Source: Roseateles amylovorans
GTDB lineage: Bacteria > Pseudomonadota > Gammaproteobacteria > Burkholderiales > Burkholderiaceae_C
DNA: 64,000 nucleotides
Assembly (NCBI RefSeq): GCF_025398155.2
Contig: NZ_CP104562.2
Span: 1,612,001 to 1,676,000, forward strand
Direction: 5' to 3'
In this document: positions 52,285 through 61,031 of the stretch, piece after piece
How the letters are laid out: each line of letters starts with the position of its first letter
Position numbering within the stretch: position 1 is the stretch's first letter
Made by a program: the position numbers and the translations under genes
The notes under the pieces: generated by a model
Told to the model about the DNA's origin: nothing
The model's input: only the letters and a program-made list of their open reading frames with translations
The model's database searches: none

Positions 52285-53226
52285 ATGACCGTCCGCCACG
52301 CCCCGTCCCACGCACCTTCGGCTGCGTCCTCCGTCTCCGCGGCCACGACCGCCGCCTCCGCGGCTGCGGCCTCGCGCTTCATCCTCAAGCTCAGTTGCCC
52401 CGATCAGGCCGGCATCGTGCATGCCGTCACTGGCGTGCTGCTGGAGCAGGGCGGCAACATCCTGACCTCCGCCCAGCATGGTGATGCGGACCACCGCCGC
52501 TTCTTCATGCGCATCGAGTTCGAATGCGCCGGGTCCACTTCGGTGCACACGCTGCGCGAGGCCTTCGCGCCCTTGGCCCAGCGCCTGGCCATGGATTGGG
52601 AATTGGTCGATGCACGGCGCAAGACGCGCGTCCTGCTGCTGGTGTCCAAGCTCGGCCACTGCCTGAACGACCTGCTGTTCCGGGTGCAGACCGGCCATCT
52701 GGCGATCGAGATCCCGGCCATCGTGTCCAACCACCGGGACTTCTACCAACTCGCCGCCTCGCACGACATTCCCTTCCATCACCTGCCGCTGCTGCAGGCC
52801 GACGAGGCCCAGAAGCAGGCCCAGGAACGCAAGATCCGCGAGCTGATCGAGGAGCAGCAGATCGACCTGGTCGTGCTGGCCCGCTACATGCAGATCCTGT
52901 CGCCGCAGATGTGCGAGTTCCTGCAGGCGCGCGCGATCAACATCCATCACAGCTTCCTGCCCAGCTTCAAGGGCGCACGCCCCTACCACCAGGCACATGA
53001 GCGCGGCGTGAAGCTGATCGGCGCCACCGCGCACTATGTGACCTCCGATCTGGACGAAGGCCCGATCATCGAGCAGGACGTCGCCCGCATCGACCACAGC
53101 ATGACGCCCGATCAGCTCGTGGCCATCGGGCGCGACGTGGAATGCGTCACCCTGGCCCGTGCCATCCAATGGCATGCCGAGCATCGGGTGCTGCTCAACG
53201 GCCATCGCACGGTGGTGTTCCGCTAA
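52285..53226 (+). CDS. purU: Formyltetrahydrofolate deformylase
   Basis: Releases formate from 10-formyl-THF, balancing one-carbon pools and supplying formate to PurT. The 313-residue product has an Ala/Ser-rich start (~30 residues), an ACT domain (LSCPDQAGIVHAVTGVLLEQGGNI), then the formyltransferase fold with VVLARYMQILSPQMCEFL, NIHHSFLPSFKGARPYHQAHERGVKLIGATAHYVTSDLDEGPII, in short pieces carrying the Asn, His and Asp catalytic residues. ATG 52285; the gene lies 112 bases after lolD and 31 before tatD. Confidence 0.95.
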   Translation: MTVRHAPSHAPSAASSVSAATTAASAAAASRFILKLSCPDQAGIVHAVTGVLLEQGGNILTSAQHGDADHRRFFMRIEFECAGSTSVHTLREAFAPLAQRLAMDWELVDARRKTRVLLLVSKLGHCLNDLLFRVQTGHLAIEIPAIVSNHRDFYQLAASHDIPFHHLPLLQADEAQKQAQERKIRELIEEQQIDLVVLARYMQILSPQMCEFLQARAINIHHSFLPSFKGARPYHQAHERGVKLIGATAHYVTSDLDEGPIIEQDVARIDHSMTPDQLVAIGRDVECVTLARAIQWHAEHRVLLNGHRTVVFR

Positions 53227-53257
53227 GCCCCGCCGCCGATAGATCGGATCGCCCTCG

Positions 53258-54181
53258 ATGTGGATCGATACCCACTGCCACCTCGACGCCGCCGAGTTCG
53301 ATGAGGACCGCGACGCCGTGGTGGCTCGCGCCCGCGCAGCAGGCGTGTCGCAGGTGGTGATTCCGGCGGTGGCGGCCTGGAACTTCGACACCGTGCGCGA
53401 GCTTGCCCATCGGCACGGCTTCGCCTATGCGCTCGGCATTCATCCGCTCTATGTGATGTCGGCGACCGACGAGGACCTGACGCGTCTGGACGAGGCGCTG
53501 CACGCACATCGCGATGATCCGCGGCTGGTCGGCATCGGCGAGATCGGGCTTGATTTCTTCGTCAAGGAACTGGACGCCGCCCGGCAGCAGCATGTCTACC
53601 TGGCGCAGCTGAAGCTGGCCAAGCGCCACAACCTGCCGGTGATCCTGCATGTGCGACGCAGCGCCGACCAGTTGCTGGCCGGCCTGCGCCGCGTCGGCCT
53701 GACGACCGGCGGCATCGGTCATGCCTTCAACGGCAGCCGGCAACAGGCGCAGGCCTTCATCGACCTGGGCTTTCGGCTGGGCTTCGGCGGCACGGTGACC
53801 TTCGACCGCTCGCTGCAGATCCGCCGGCTGGCCGCCGAACTGCCCGCCGACGCCCTGGTCACCGAGACCGACGCCCCCGACATCCCGCCCCAGTGGCTCT
53901 ACAAGACCGCCGAGGAACGCGCCCAAGGCGCCACCATGCGCAACGAGCCCGCTGAACTGCCGCGCATCGGCGCCAGCTTGGCCGCGCTGCGCGGTTGGAC
54001 CGAGGATGAGACCCGGGCGGTGACCCACCGCAATGCGCTCGCCGCGCTGCCCCGACTGGCGGGATTGGCCGAGCGCACGGTGCCTGACCTCGTGGCTTCC
54101 GAAGGCCTTCAGACGTCCGGCAGCGCGGGCGATCCCGCGACCGAGGTCACGCCGCCCTCGCTTGCGCCCCGCCATGCCTGA
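53258..54181 (+). CDS. TatD-family metal-dependent hydrolase
   Basis: Metallo-deoxyribonuclease-type TIM barrel of 307 residues. Metal ligands appear in WIDTHCHLDAAEF, IGEIGLDFF, ILHVRRS, GIGHAFNGS and VTETDAPDIP. The spacing LDFF and the C-terminal GWTEDETRAVTHRNALAALP region resemble the YjjV/TatD group. Activity on DNA ends or D-aminoacyl-tRNA is known for relatives; which applies here is open. The stop overlaps the next gene by eight bases. Confidence 0.9.
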   Translation: MWIDTHCHLDAAEFDEDRDAVVARARAAGVSQVVIPAVAAWNFDTVRELAHRHGFAYALGIHPLYVMSATDEDLTRLDEALHAHRDDPRLVGIGEIGLDFFVKELDAARQQHVYLAQLKLAKRHNLPVILHVRRSADQLLAGLRRVGLTTGGIGHAFNGSRQQAQAFIDLGFRLGFGGTVTFDRSLQIRRLAAELPADALVTETDAPDIPPQWLYKTAEERAQGATMRNEPAELPRIGASLAALRGWTEDETRAVTHRNALAALPRLAGLAERTVPDLVASEGLQTSGSAGDPATEVTPPSLAPRHA

Positions 54182-54848
54182 GTCGCGCGGATCCCGCCGG
54201 TCGCCGGCTGTCGATCAGACCGGATCCGGCTCCGGCACCGCCGACGCGACGATGCCCGCGGAGCACGCCGATCCCTCCGTGCCCCGCCCCCTCGGCGCGC
54301 CCGCTGCCGGTGCCGCCGACGAGGCGTCGCTCGCACCCCGCTGGCAGGGTCTGGCGCCGGTGCATGCGCCGGACGCGCGCTGGCTGCTGCTGGGCAGCTT
54401 TCCCGGCGTGGCCTCGCTGCGTGCGCAGCAGTACTACGGCCATCCGCGCAATCAGTTCTGGCGTTTGCTGGGCGATGTGCTGGGGGTCGAACTGGCGGGC
54501 CTGGCCTACGCGGACCGCCTCGACGCCCTGCGCCAGCAGCGCGTCGCAGTCTGGGATGTGATCACCGAGACCGAGCGCGCGGGCAGCCTGGACAGCGCGA
54601 TCCGCCATCCGGCCGCGAGCGACCTGGCCAGCCTGATCGCCCGCTTGCCCGCCTTGCAGACCATCGGCTTCAACGGCGGCACCGCCGCGCGCTTCGGCGT
54701 GCGACAACTCGGCCCGCTTGCAAAGGTTTACCGAATCCTGGCGCTGCCGTCCTCCAGCCCCGCCTACACGATGCCCTACGATGAGAAGCTTCGTGCCTGG
54801 CGACAGCTGGCGGCGCCTGCGGGATCTGCCCGCTCGGCGGCGCCCTGA
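54174..54848 (+). CDS. Uracil/hypoxanthine-DNA glycosylase (UDG superfamily)
   Basis: DNA repair glycosylase, most like the DNA-deoxyinosine glycosylase (family 6) or MUG-type members. The N-terminal ~55 residues are low complexity. Motif 1 is in LLLGSFPGVASLRAQQYYGHPRNQFWRLLGDVLG and the C-terminal motif in ILALPSSSPAYTMPYDEKLRAW; in between is IGFNGGTAARFG. The NQFW pattern and SSSPA end are typical of the family-6 group. ATG 54174 overlaps the tatD-family stop, suggesting co-expression. Confidence 0.85.
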   Translation: MPESRGSRRSPAVDQTGSGSGTADATMPAEHADPSVPRPLGAPAAGAADEASLAPRWQGLAPVHAPDARWLLLGSFPGVASLRAQQYYGHPRNQFWRLLGDVLGVELAGLAYADRLDALRQQRVAVWDVITETERAGSLDSAIRHPAASDLASLIARLPALQTIGFNGGTAARFGVRQLGPLAKVYRILALPSSSPAYTMPYDEKLRAWRQLAAPAGSARSAAP

Positions 54849-55038
54849 GTCTCGCCGCCACGTCCGCCGCGACTGTCGGAACCTGGCCACCGGCGCCCGC
54901 CTCGACCCGGAACCTCGGTCAGCGTTGGCGCCGGAACCCGCCTACTCTGCAACGGGCGCAGACGGGACGCCGCGCCGCGACGGGCCTGGCCGGGCACCCC
55001 ACGGGATTTGACCCGACACCGAACCACGGAATCACACC

Positions 55039-55833
55039 TTGAGCAACAAACGCGACAACAACAAGAAGGTGGACTGGGTCGACGCCACGCTGAGCGAATT
55101 CGACGGCGTGCGCTACCTGCACCTCGACTCCATCTGGGTGCAGGGCGCCATGCGGGTGAAGAAGCCCGAGCGGTTGGAGCTGGAATACATCCAGCGCATG
55201 ATGGTGTGGATGTTGTGGCGAGACAGTCGTGAACTGAACCAGGGCCAGGCGGTGCAGCTCGGCCTGGGCGCGGGTGCGCTCAGCCGCTTCTGCCGCAAGC
55301 AGCTCAAGATGAAGACCACCGCCGTGGAGATCAATCCGACGGTGATCAGCGCCTGCCGCCACTGGTTTCACCTGCCCGACGATGACGAGCGCTTCCAGGT
55401 CGTCAATGCCGACGCCGGCGCCTGGGTGGCCGATGCCGACCACTGGGGCACGGCACAGGTCCTGAATGTCGACCTCTATGACCATGACGCCGCCGCCCCG
55501 GTGCTGGACGACGAGCAGTTCTATCGCCACTGCCGCGCCGTGCTGGCCGATGGCGGCCTGATGACGGTCAACCTGTTCGGCCGCAGCGCGAGCTTCGCCC
55601 GCAGTGCCGCCCGCATTGCGCTGGCGTTCGGGTCTGACCAGGTCTGGCATCTGACCCCGACCCGCGAGGGCAACACCGTGGTGGTCGCCGGCCGCGGCGT
55701 CAGCGTGCCGGAGCGCGAGGTGCTGGAACAACGCGCCGCAACGATCGAATCGCGCTATGAGCTGCCCGCGCAGAAGTGGCTGAAGCTGGTGCGTCCGCTG
55801 CCGATGAACATCATCAACCAGATCCGGGATTGA
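55039..55833 (+). CDS. Spermidine synthase-like protein
   Basis: A 264-residue Rossmann-fold protein of the spermidine/spermine synthase superfamily. AdoMet-type motifs are visible: AVQLGLGAGALSRFCRKQL, TTAVEINPTVISACRHWF and AQVLNVDLYDHDAAAPVLDD, FYRHCRAVLADGGLMTVNL. Key residues for putrescine binding are not evident, so it may be a methyltransferase-like relative. Start is TTG 55039 without a strong Shine-Dalgarno; no upstream ATG fits. The gspE-like ATPase gene follows after 4 bases, a tight pair. Confidence 0.75.
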   Translation: MSNKRDNNKKVDWVDATLSEFDGVRYLHLDSIWVQGAMRVKKPERLELEYIQRMMVWMLWRDSRELNQGQAVQLGLGAGALSRFCRKQLKMKTTAVEINPTVISACRHWFHLPDDDERFQVVNADAGAWVADADHWGTAQVLNVDLYDHDAAAPVLDDEQFYRHCRAVLADGGLMTVNLFGRSASFARSAARIALAFGSDQVWHLTPTREGNTVVVAGRGVSVPEREVLEQRAATIESRYELPAQKWLKLVRPLPMNIINQIRD

Positions 55834-55837
55834 GCCC

Positions 55838-57748
55838 ATGAAGACTCCCACGACCAAGATCGAACCCGGCTTCAAGGGCGGCGCTGGCCAGCCGGCCGGC
55901 GCGGTGGCCAGCGCCGGCGGCACGGCCGCGAGCGCCACGGCGCCCAGCACCACCGCCGGTGCGGGCGGCTCGAAGCGGCCCGCCGATGCCGGCACCGGCC
56001 AGCGTCTGGAGTGGCGCCAACTGCTGCGCTGGTTGGTGGAAGACGGCGTGATCGACGCCGAGCAGTCGCAGCAGACCGAGACCCGCTTCGCCGCCGGCCA
56101 CAGTGCCTTGCATCCGCTGGTGCGCCTGGCCAATGCCGGTCTCCTGCGCAAGGACAGCCAGCGCCCGATGGATGTCGAAGCGCTGACCGAATGGCTGGCC
56201 GGACGGCTCAAGCTCGGCTATGTGCGCATCGACCCGCTCAAGGTGGATGTGGGTCGGGTGGCGGATGTGATGTCCGCCAGCTATGCCGAGGCACGACGCT
56301 GCCTGCCCATCCAGGTCGGCCTGACCGAGGTCACCATCGCCACCGCCGAACCGCTGGACACCGGCTGGGTCGCACAGATCGAATCGCACACCCGCAAGCG
56401 GGTGAAGCTGGCCTTGGCCAGTCCGCAGGAAATTGCGCGCTTCACCACCGAGTTCTTCACCCTCGCACGGTCGGTGCGGGCCGCCACCAAGTCTTCGGGC
56501 GAAGTCAACCAGCCGGCGAGCTTCGAGCAACTGGTCGAACTCGGCCGCAGCAACCGGCAGCTCGACGCCAACGACCAGGGCGTGGTGCAGGTGGTCGACT
56601 GGCTCTGGCAGTACGCCTTTGACCAACGCGCCAGCGACATCCACCTGGAACCCCGCCGCGAGATGGGCGTGATCCGCTTCCGGATCGACGGCGTGCTGCA
56701 CACCGTCTATCAGCTGCCGCCGTCGGTGATGAGCGCCATGACCTCGCGGATCAAGCTGCTGGGTCGGATGGATGTGGTGGAGAAGCGCCGCCCGCTCGAC
56801 GGCCGCATCAAGACCCGCAATCCCGCCGGCGAGGAAGTCGAAATGCGGCTGTCGACGCTGCCCACCGCCTTCGGCGAGAAGATGGTGATGCGGATCTTCG
56901 ATCCCGACACCGCGGTGAAGGACCTGGCGCAGCTCGGCTTCTCCAACCACGATGCCGAGCGCTGGAACCGGCTCACCAGCCGCGCCCACGGCATCATCCT
57001 GGTCACCGGGCCGACCGGCAGCGGCAAGACCTCCACGCTGTATTCCACGCTCAAGCGGCTGGCGACCGAGGAAGTGAACGTCTGCACCATCGAGGACCCG
57101 ATCGAAATGATCGAGCCGGCGTTCAACCAGTCGCAGGTGCAGTCGGTGCTGGACTTCAATTTTGCCGAAGGCCTGCGCGCGCTGATGCGCCAGGATCCCG
57201 ACATCATCATGGTGGGCGAGATCCGCGACCTGGAAACCGCCGAGATGGCCATCCAGGCCTCGTTGACCGGCCACCTGGTGTTCTCCACGCTGCACACCAA
57301 TGATTCGGTCTCGGCCATCACCCGGCTGACCGACCTGGGCGTGCCGAACTACCTGATCGATGCCACCGTCATCGGCGTGCTGGCGCAGCGCCTGGTGCGC
57401 ACCCTGTGCCCCAGCTGCAAGCAGCCGGATCCGGACATCTCGCGGGAATCGCTGGACGAGATGTTCAAGCCCTGGCGGCTCAACGGTGCGGTCAAGCCGT
57501 ACAAGCCGGTGGGCTGCCTGGACTGCCGCAATACCGGCTACCGGGGCCGCTCCGGCCTGTATGAGCTGCTGATGCTGAGCGACTCGGTGCGCAAGCAGCT
57601 GCATCCGCACACCGACATCCCGGCGCTGCGTCGTCTGGCGGTGCAGGACGGTTTGCGCCCGTTGCGCCTGGCCGGTGCGATGAAGGTCGCCGAAGGGGTG
57701 ACCACGATGGACGAGGTGCTGCGTAGCACGCCGACCTGGGAGAGCTGA
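55838..57748 (+). CDS. GspE/PulE-type secretion ATPase, orphan
   Basis: Type II/IV secretion-family ATPase of 636 residues, cytosolic. After an Ala/Gly-rich start (~60) comes a GspE N-terminal domain (~60-215), then SDIHLEPRREMGVIRFRIDGVLH, Walker A VTGPTGSGKTSTLYSTLKR, the Asp box TIEDPIEMI, Walker B RQDPDIIMVGEIRD, the His box TLHTNDSVSAITRL, and a zinc-binding LCPSCKQPD...CLDCRNTGYRGRSGLYELL. No gspF, pilin or secretin gene lies nearby. It is paired with a spermidine-synthase-like gene 4 bases upstream. Confidence 0.92.
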   Translation: MKTPTTKIEPGFKGGAGQPAGAVASAGGTAASATAPSTTAGAGGSKRPADAGTGQRLEWRQLLRWLVEDGVIDAEQSQQTETRFAAGHSALHPLVRLANAGLLRKDSQRPMDVEALTEWLAGRLKLGYVRIDPLKVDVGRVADVMSASYAEARRCLPIQVGLTEVTIATAEPLDTGWVAQIESHTRKRVKLALASPQEIARFTTEFFTLARSVRAATKSSGEVNQPASFEQLVELGRSNRQLDANDQGVVQVVDWLWQYAFDQRASDIHLEPRREMGVIRFRIDGVLHTVYQLPPSVMSAMTSRIKLLGRMDVVEKRRPLDGRIKTRNPAGEEVEMRLSTLPTAFGEKMVMRIFDPDTAVKDLAQLGFSNHDAERWNRLTSRAHGIILVTGPTGSGKTSTLYSTLKRLATEEVNVCTIEDPIEMIEPAFNQSQVQSVLDFNFAEGLRALMRQDPDIIMVGEIRDLETAEMAIQASLTGHLVFSTLHTNDSVSAITRLTDLGVPNYLIDATVIGVLAQRLVRTLCPSCKQPDPDISRESLDEMFKPWRLNGAVKPYKPVGCLDCRNTGYRGRSGLYELLMLSDSVRKQLHPHTDIPALRRLAVQDGLRPLRLAGAMKVAEGVTTMDEVLRSTPTWES

Positions 57749-57907
57749 TCGGGGTTTGCGCTAGCGACCTTCCGGTATTTCGCCACGATGCGGAGGCCAT
57801 TTGGTCAAGCGGCGGGCCCGGGCGGTAGTTTTACGTGGAAACCACAGACGAGCCATGGGGACCGCTGCCTAGAATCGCCGCCATTCAAGCCGCAAGAGGT
57901 TTCCTCG

Positions 57908-58375
57908 ATGAAGATCAAGAGTCAACGCGACTTCTGGTCAGGGCTGTTGTTTGTGATCGTCGGCGTCGCGTTCGCGTGGGGCTCCATCAGCAACTACAGC
58001 TTTGGCACTTCGGCCCGTCCCGGGCCTGGTTACTTCCCCTTTGGTCTGGGCGTGTTGCTCGCCATCCTCGGGGGCACCGTGCTCTTCAAGGCGCTGACCA
58101 TCGAATCGGAGGGCGGGCAGCCCATCGGTCCGGTGGCCTGGCGGCCCTTGCTGATCGTCGTGGGCGCGATCGCGCTGTTCGGCGTGGCGCTGCCCCGTCT
58201 GGGCATGGCGATCACCCTGCCGCTGCTGATCATCACCGCCTCGTTCGCCAGCGACGAGTTCCGCTGGCGTGACGCCATTCTGAGCAGTGTCATCCTGACC
58301 ATCGGCAGCTGGGCGATCTTCGTCTGGGGCCTGAATCTGGTGATCCCTGTGTGGCCGCCATTCCTGGGCCTTTGA
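57908..58375 (+). CDS. tctB: Tripartite tricarboxylate transporter small membrane subunit TctB
   Basis: Small membrane subunit (155 residues) of a TTT transporter. Four hydrophobic segments are visible (SGLLFVIVGVAFAWG, FPFGLGVLLAILGGTVLF, PLLIVVGAIALFGVAL, ILTIGSWAIFVWGLNLVIPVWP). The FGTSARPGPGYFPFGLG loop is typical of TctB. It is 13 bases upstream of tctA. ATG 57908; the longer frame has no family similarity. Confidence 0.9.
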   Translation: MKIKSQRDFWSGLLFVIVGVAFAWGSISNYSFGTSARPGPGYFPFGLGVLLAILGGTVLFKALTIESEGGQPIGPVAWRPLLIVVGAIALFGVALPRLGMAITLPLLIITASFASDEFRWRDAILSSVILTIGSWAIFVWGLNLVIPVWPPFLGL

Positions 58376-58388
58376 GGAGACAAGCCAC

Positions 58389-59894
58389 ATGGATCTGCTG
58401 AACAACCTCATGCTGGGGTTCCAGACAGCGGCAACGCTGCAGAACCTCCTCTACGCCTTCGGCGGCGCGGTGCTGGGCACGCTGATCGGCGTGCTGCCGG
58501 GCCTGGGCCCGGTCGCGACGATCGCGATGCTGCTGCCCTCGATCTATGCGCTGGACGCCACGCCCGCGCTGATCATGCTGGCCGGCATCTACTACGGCGC
58601 GCAGTACGGCGGGTCGACCACCGCCATCCTGATCAACGTCCCGGGCGAGTCGTCCTCGGTGGTGACCGCCATCGACGGCTACCAGATGGCCCGCCAAGGC
58701 CGCGCCGGCCCGGCGCTGGCTGCTGCCGGCCTGGGCTCGTTCTTCGCCGGTTGCGTGGGCACGGTCATCATCGCGGCCTTCGCGCCGCCGCTGACCGAGC
58801 TGGCCTTCAAGTTCGGCCCGGCCGAGTATTTCTCGCTGATGGTGCTGGGCCTGATCGGTGCGGTGGTGCTGGCTTCGGGCTCGCTGCTCAAGGCGATCTC
58901 GATGATCGTGCTGGGCCTGCTGCTCGGACAGGTCAACACCGATGTGATCTCGGGCACGCCCCGCTTCTCGTTCGACATCCCCGAGCTGACCGACGGCATC
59001 AACTTCGTCGTGATCGCGATGGGCATCTTCGGCTTCGGTGAAATCATCGCGAACCTGGGCCAGCCGGCCGAGCATCGCGAGGTCTTCACTAAGAGCGTGA
59101 AGGGCCTGTGGCCGACCAAGCAGGACTTCCAGGAAGCCTGGCCGGCGGTGCTGCGCGGCACGACGCTGGGTTCCTTGCTGGGCGTGTTGCCCGGCGGCGG
59201 GGCGCTGCTGGCCTCGTTCGCGGCGTACACCTTGGAAAAGAAGGTCTCGAAGGATCCGAGCCGGTTCGGCAAGGGTGCCATCCAGGGGGTGGCCGGTCCT
59301 GAGGCGGCCAACAATGCCGGCGCGCAGACCTCGTTCATCCCGATGCTGACGCTGGGCATTCCGCCCAACGCGGTGATGGCGCTGATGGTCGGTGCGATGA
59401 CCATCAAGGGCATCCAGCCCGGCCCGCAGGTCATGACCAGCAACCCCGAGCTGTTCTGGGGCCTGATCGCCTCGATGTGGATCGGCAACCTGATGCTGGT
59501 GATCCTGAACCTGCCGCTGATCGGCATCTGGATCAAGCTGCTGACGGTGCCTTACCGCTTCCTGTTCCCGGCGATCGCGGTGTTCTGCTGCATCGGCACC
59601 TACACGCTGAACAACAACAACTTCGACGTCTACATGACGGCCGGGTTCGCGGTGATCGGTTATGTGTTCTACAAGCTGAGCTGCGAGCCCGCGCCGCTGC
59701 TGCTGGGCTTCATCCTCGGTCCGATGATGGAAGAGAACCTGCGTCGCGCGCTGCTGCTGTCGCGCGGTGATTGGGGCACCTTCATGACCCGTCCGCTGTC
59801 CGCCGGCCTGCTGATCGCGGCCGCGCTGATGGTGGTGGTGGTGATGCTGCCGTCGATCAAGAACAAGCGCGAGGAAGCGTTCCAGGAAGACTGA
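58389..59894 (+). CDS. tctA: Tripartite tricarboxylate transporter large permease TctA
   Basis: Large permease (501 residues, about ten or more membrane segments) that imports citrate or other organic acids with a periplasmic binding protein. TctA hallmarks: GVLPGLGPVATIAMLLP, YYGAQYGGSTTAILINVPGESSSVVTAIDGYQMARQG, PGGGALLASFAAYTLEKKVSK and LGIPPNAVMALMVGAMTIKGIQPGP. The binding-protein gene tctC is not adjacent, so substrate cannot be inferred from context. Confidence 0.95.
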   Translation: MDLLNNLMLGFQTAATLQNLLYAFGGAVLGTLIGVLPGLGPVATIAMLLPSIYALDATPALIMLAGIYYGAQYGGSTTAILINVPGESSSVVTAIDGYQMARQGRAGPALAAAGLGSFFAGCVGTVIIAAFAPPLTELAFKFGPAEYFSLMVLGLIGAVVLASGSLLKAISMIVLGLLLGQVNTDVISGTPRFSFDIPELTDGINFVVIAMGIFGFGEIIANLGQPAEHREVFTKSVKGLWPTKQDFQEAWPAVLRGTTLGSLLGVLPGGGALLASFAAYTLEKKVSKDPSRFGKGAIQGVAGPEAANNAGAQTSFIPMLTLGIPPNAVMALMVGAMTIKGIQPGPQVMTSNPELFWGLIASMWIGNLMLVILNLPLIGIWIKLLTVPYRFLFPAIAVFCCIGTYTLNNNNFDVYMTAGFAVIGYVFYKLSCEPAPLLLGFILGPMMEENLRRALLLSRGDWGTFMTRPLSAGLLIAAALMVVVVMLPSIKNKREEAFQED

Positions 59895-59913
59895 GCGCCA
59901 CGGCCTCTATGAA

Positions 59914-59946
59914 AAGCGCCCCGCAGTGATGAACTGCGGGGCGCTT
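59914..59946. terminator. Bidirectional terminator after tctA
   Basis: Perfect stem AAGCGCCCCGCAGT / ACTGCGGGGCGCTT. T residues follow better on the minus strand (CTTTTC) than on the plus strand. A related hairpin follows at 60032. Confidence 0.75.
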
Positions 59947-60031
59947 CTGCTTCGGGTCTTCGCGACGGGGCGCAGACCATTGCAACGCTGAGGATCCTTC
60001 TCCCTGGACCGCCGGTCCTGGACGAATGAAC

Positions 60032-60062
60032 AACGCCCCGCAGGGATGAGCTGCAGGGCGTT
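60032..60062. terminator. Second hairpin, terminator-like, near the PEP-CTERM gene end
   Basis: AACGCCCCGCAG pairs with CTGCAGGGCGTT (one mismatch). It resembles the hairpin at 59914 in sequence and orientation, as if duplicated. It lies about 50 bases beyond the PEP-CTERM gene stop. Confidence 0.55.
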
Positions 60063-60113
60063 CTTGATCGGGATCGTTGCGAGCAGCCTGTGGCCCTCGC
60101 CGTGCGGAGGATC

Positions 60114-60725
60114 TCAGTCCTGGCGACGACGACGACGGGCCACCACGCCCAGCGCGGCCAGGCCGGCCAGCATCAGCGCCATGCTTTGCGGTTCCGGCAC
60201 GGCCGACAGCATGCGCACGCTCACGCCGTCCAGCGACGTGCCGAAGGAGTCGCTGCGACCCAGGGCGGCAAAGCTCAGGGTCATCGTCTGGCCGGTACCG
60301 ATGAACTCGGTCGAGTAGGTCGCCCAAGTCGTCGAGGTGTTGTTGCCGACCACGCCCGTCAGGCCGCCCACGGTCCAGCCGAGCCCGTTGCTGGCGGCGC
60401 CGCGGTTGTCGCCACGGTTGGCATAGGAGAAGCTCAGCGCGTAGGTCGCGCCGGCCACGGTGGCGAAGCTCTGGCTGATGCTGCTGTTGGCGGAGGTGTC
60501 CAGCTCGACGAAGTTGTGACCGTCCACGGCGCTGCCCGACACGTTGTTGCGCACTTCCACGCCGTTGCGGCCGACAGTCCAACCGTCGATGCCGCTGTAG
60601 ACATGCCAGCCCCCGCTGCGCAGCGCCGTGGACTCGAAGCTGCCGTTGTTCAGCAGGTTGTCGCCCTCTGCGGCGAAGGCGAACACAGGGGTGACGAGCA
60701 GGGCGGTGGCGATCAGGCGCTTCAT
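60114..60725 (-). CDS. DUF642-like PEP-CTERM sorting protein
   Basis: Exported protein of 203 residues with signal peptide (KRLIATALLVTPVFAFAA) and a C-terminal PEP-CTERM sorting tail: VPEPQSMALMLAGLAALGVVARRRRRQ, read as Pro-Glu-Pro, hydrophobic helix and basic end. The middle has NLLNNGSFESTALRSGGW, GIDGWTVGRNGVEVR, DGHNFVELDTSANSSISQSF and YALSFSYANRGD, which match the DUF642 domain known as a galactose-type carbohydrate-binding fold. Such proteins need an exosortase (EpsH) encoded elsewhere. The start at 60725 gives the signal peptide. Confidence 0.88.
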   Translation of the reverse strand: MKRLIATALLVTPVFAFAAEGDNLLNNGSFESTALRSGGWHVYSGIDGWTVGRNGVEVRNNVSGSAVDGHNFVELDTSANSSISQSFATVAGATYALSFSYANRGDNRGAASNGLGWTVGGLTGVVGNNTSTTWATYSTEFIGTGQTMTLSFAALGRSDSFGTSLDGVSVRMLSAVPEPQSMALMLAGLAALGVVARRRRRQD

Positions 60726-61031
60726 ATCGGGTGGGATCGAGAGTTCGAACAATCAGGTGGGCGCAGAGACTTCCGCGCAGCCTGCGGATTGTTCGGGGTC
60801 AGGCATTGCCGGGCATCCCCTGGGCAGTGGGGGTGACGAGATGTTTCGTGAACCAGTCCACGCGGCGACGACGGCCACCGAAGTCGGCTACCGATGGCTG
60901 CCCCATGCGCGACGTCCAGCGGGGCGGCAATCGCCCGATTGGCCGGCCGCCGATCATCAGGATCAGGCTAGGCGCATCGACATGAAGAAAGCCCCGCAAC
61001 GCGGGGCCTTCAGTGAGCCTCCAGGGCGGGC
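60726..61031. other. Intergenic region between the PEP-CTERM and phasin genes
   Basis: About 305 bases. It holds a 9-base perfect inverted repeat CGAACAATC (60746-60754) / GATTGTTCG (60787-60795) just upstream of the PEP-CTERM gene start, and the phasin gene terminator at its far end. No sigma-54 or sigma-70 promoter could be assigned with confidence. Confidence 0.45.
60985..61007 (-). terminator. Intrinsic terminator of the phasin gene
   Basis: Minus strand: stem GCCCCGC / GCGGGGC with a 3-base loop followed by TTTCTTC. About 25 bases after the phasin stop codon. Confidence 0.8.
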
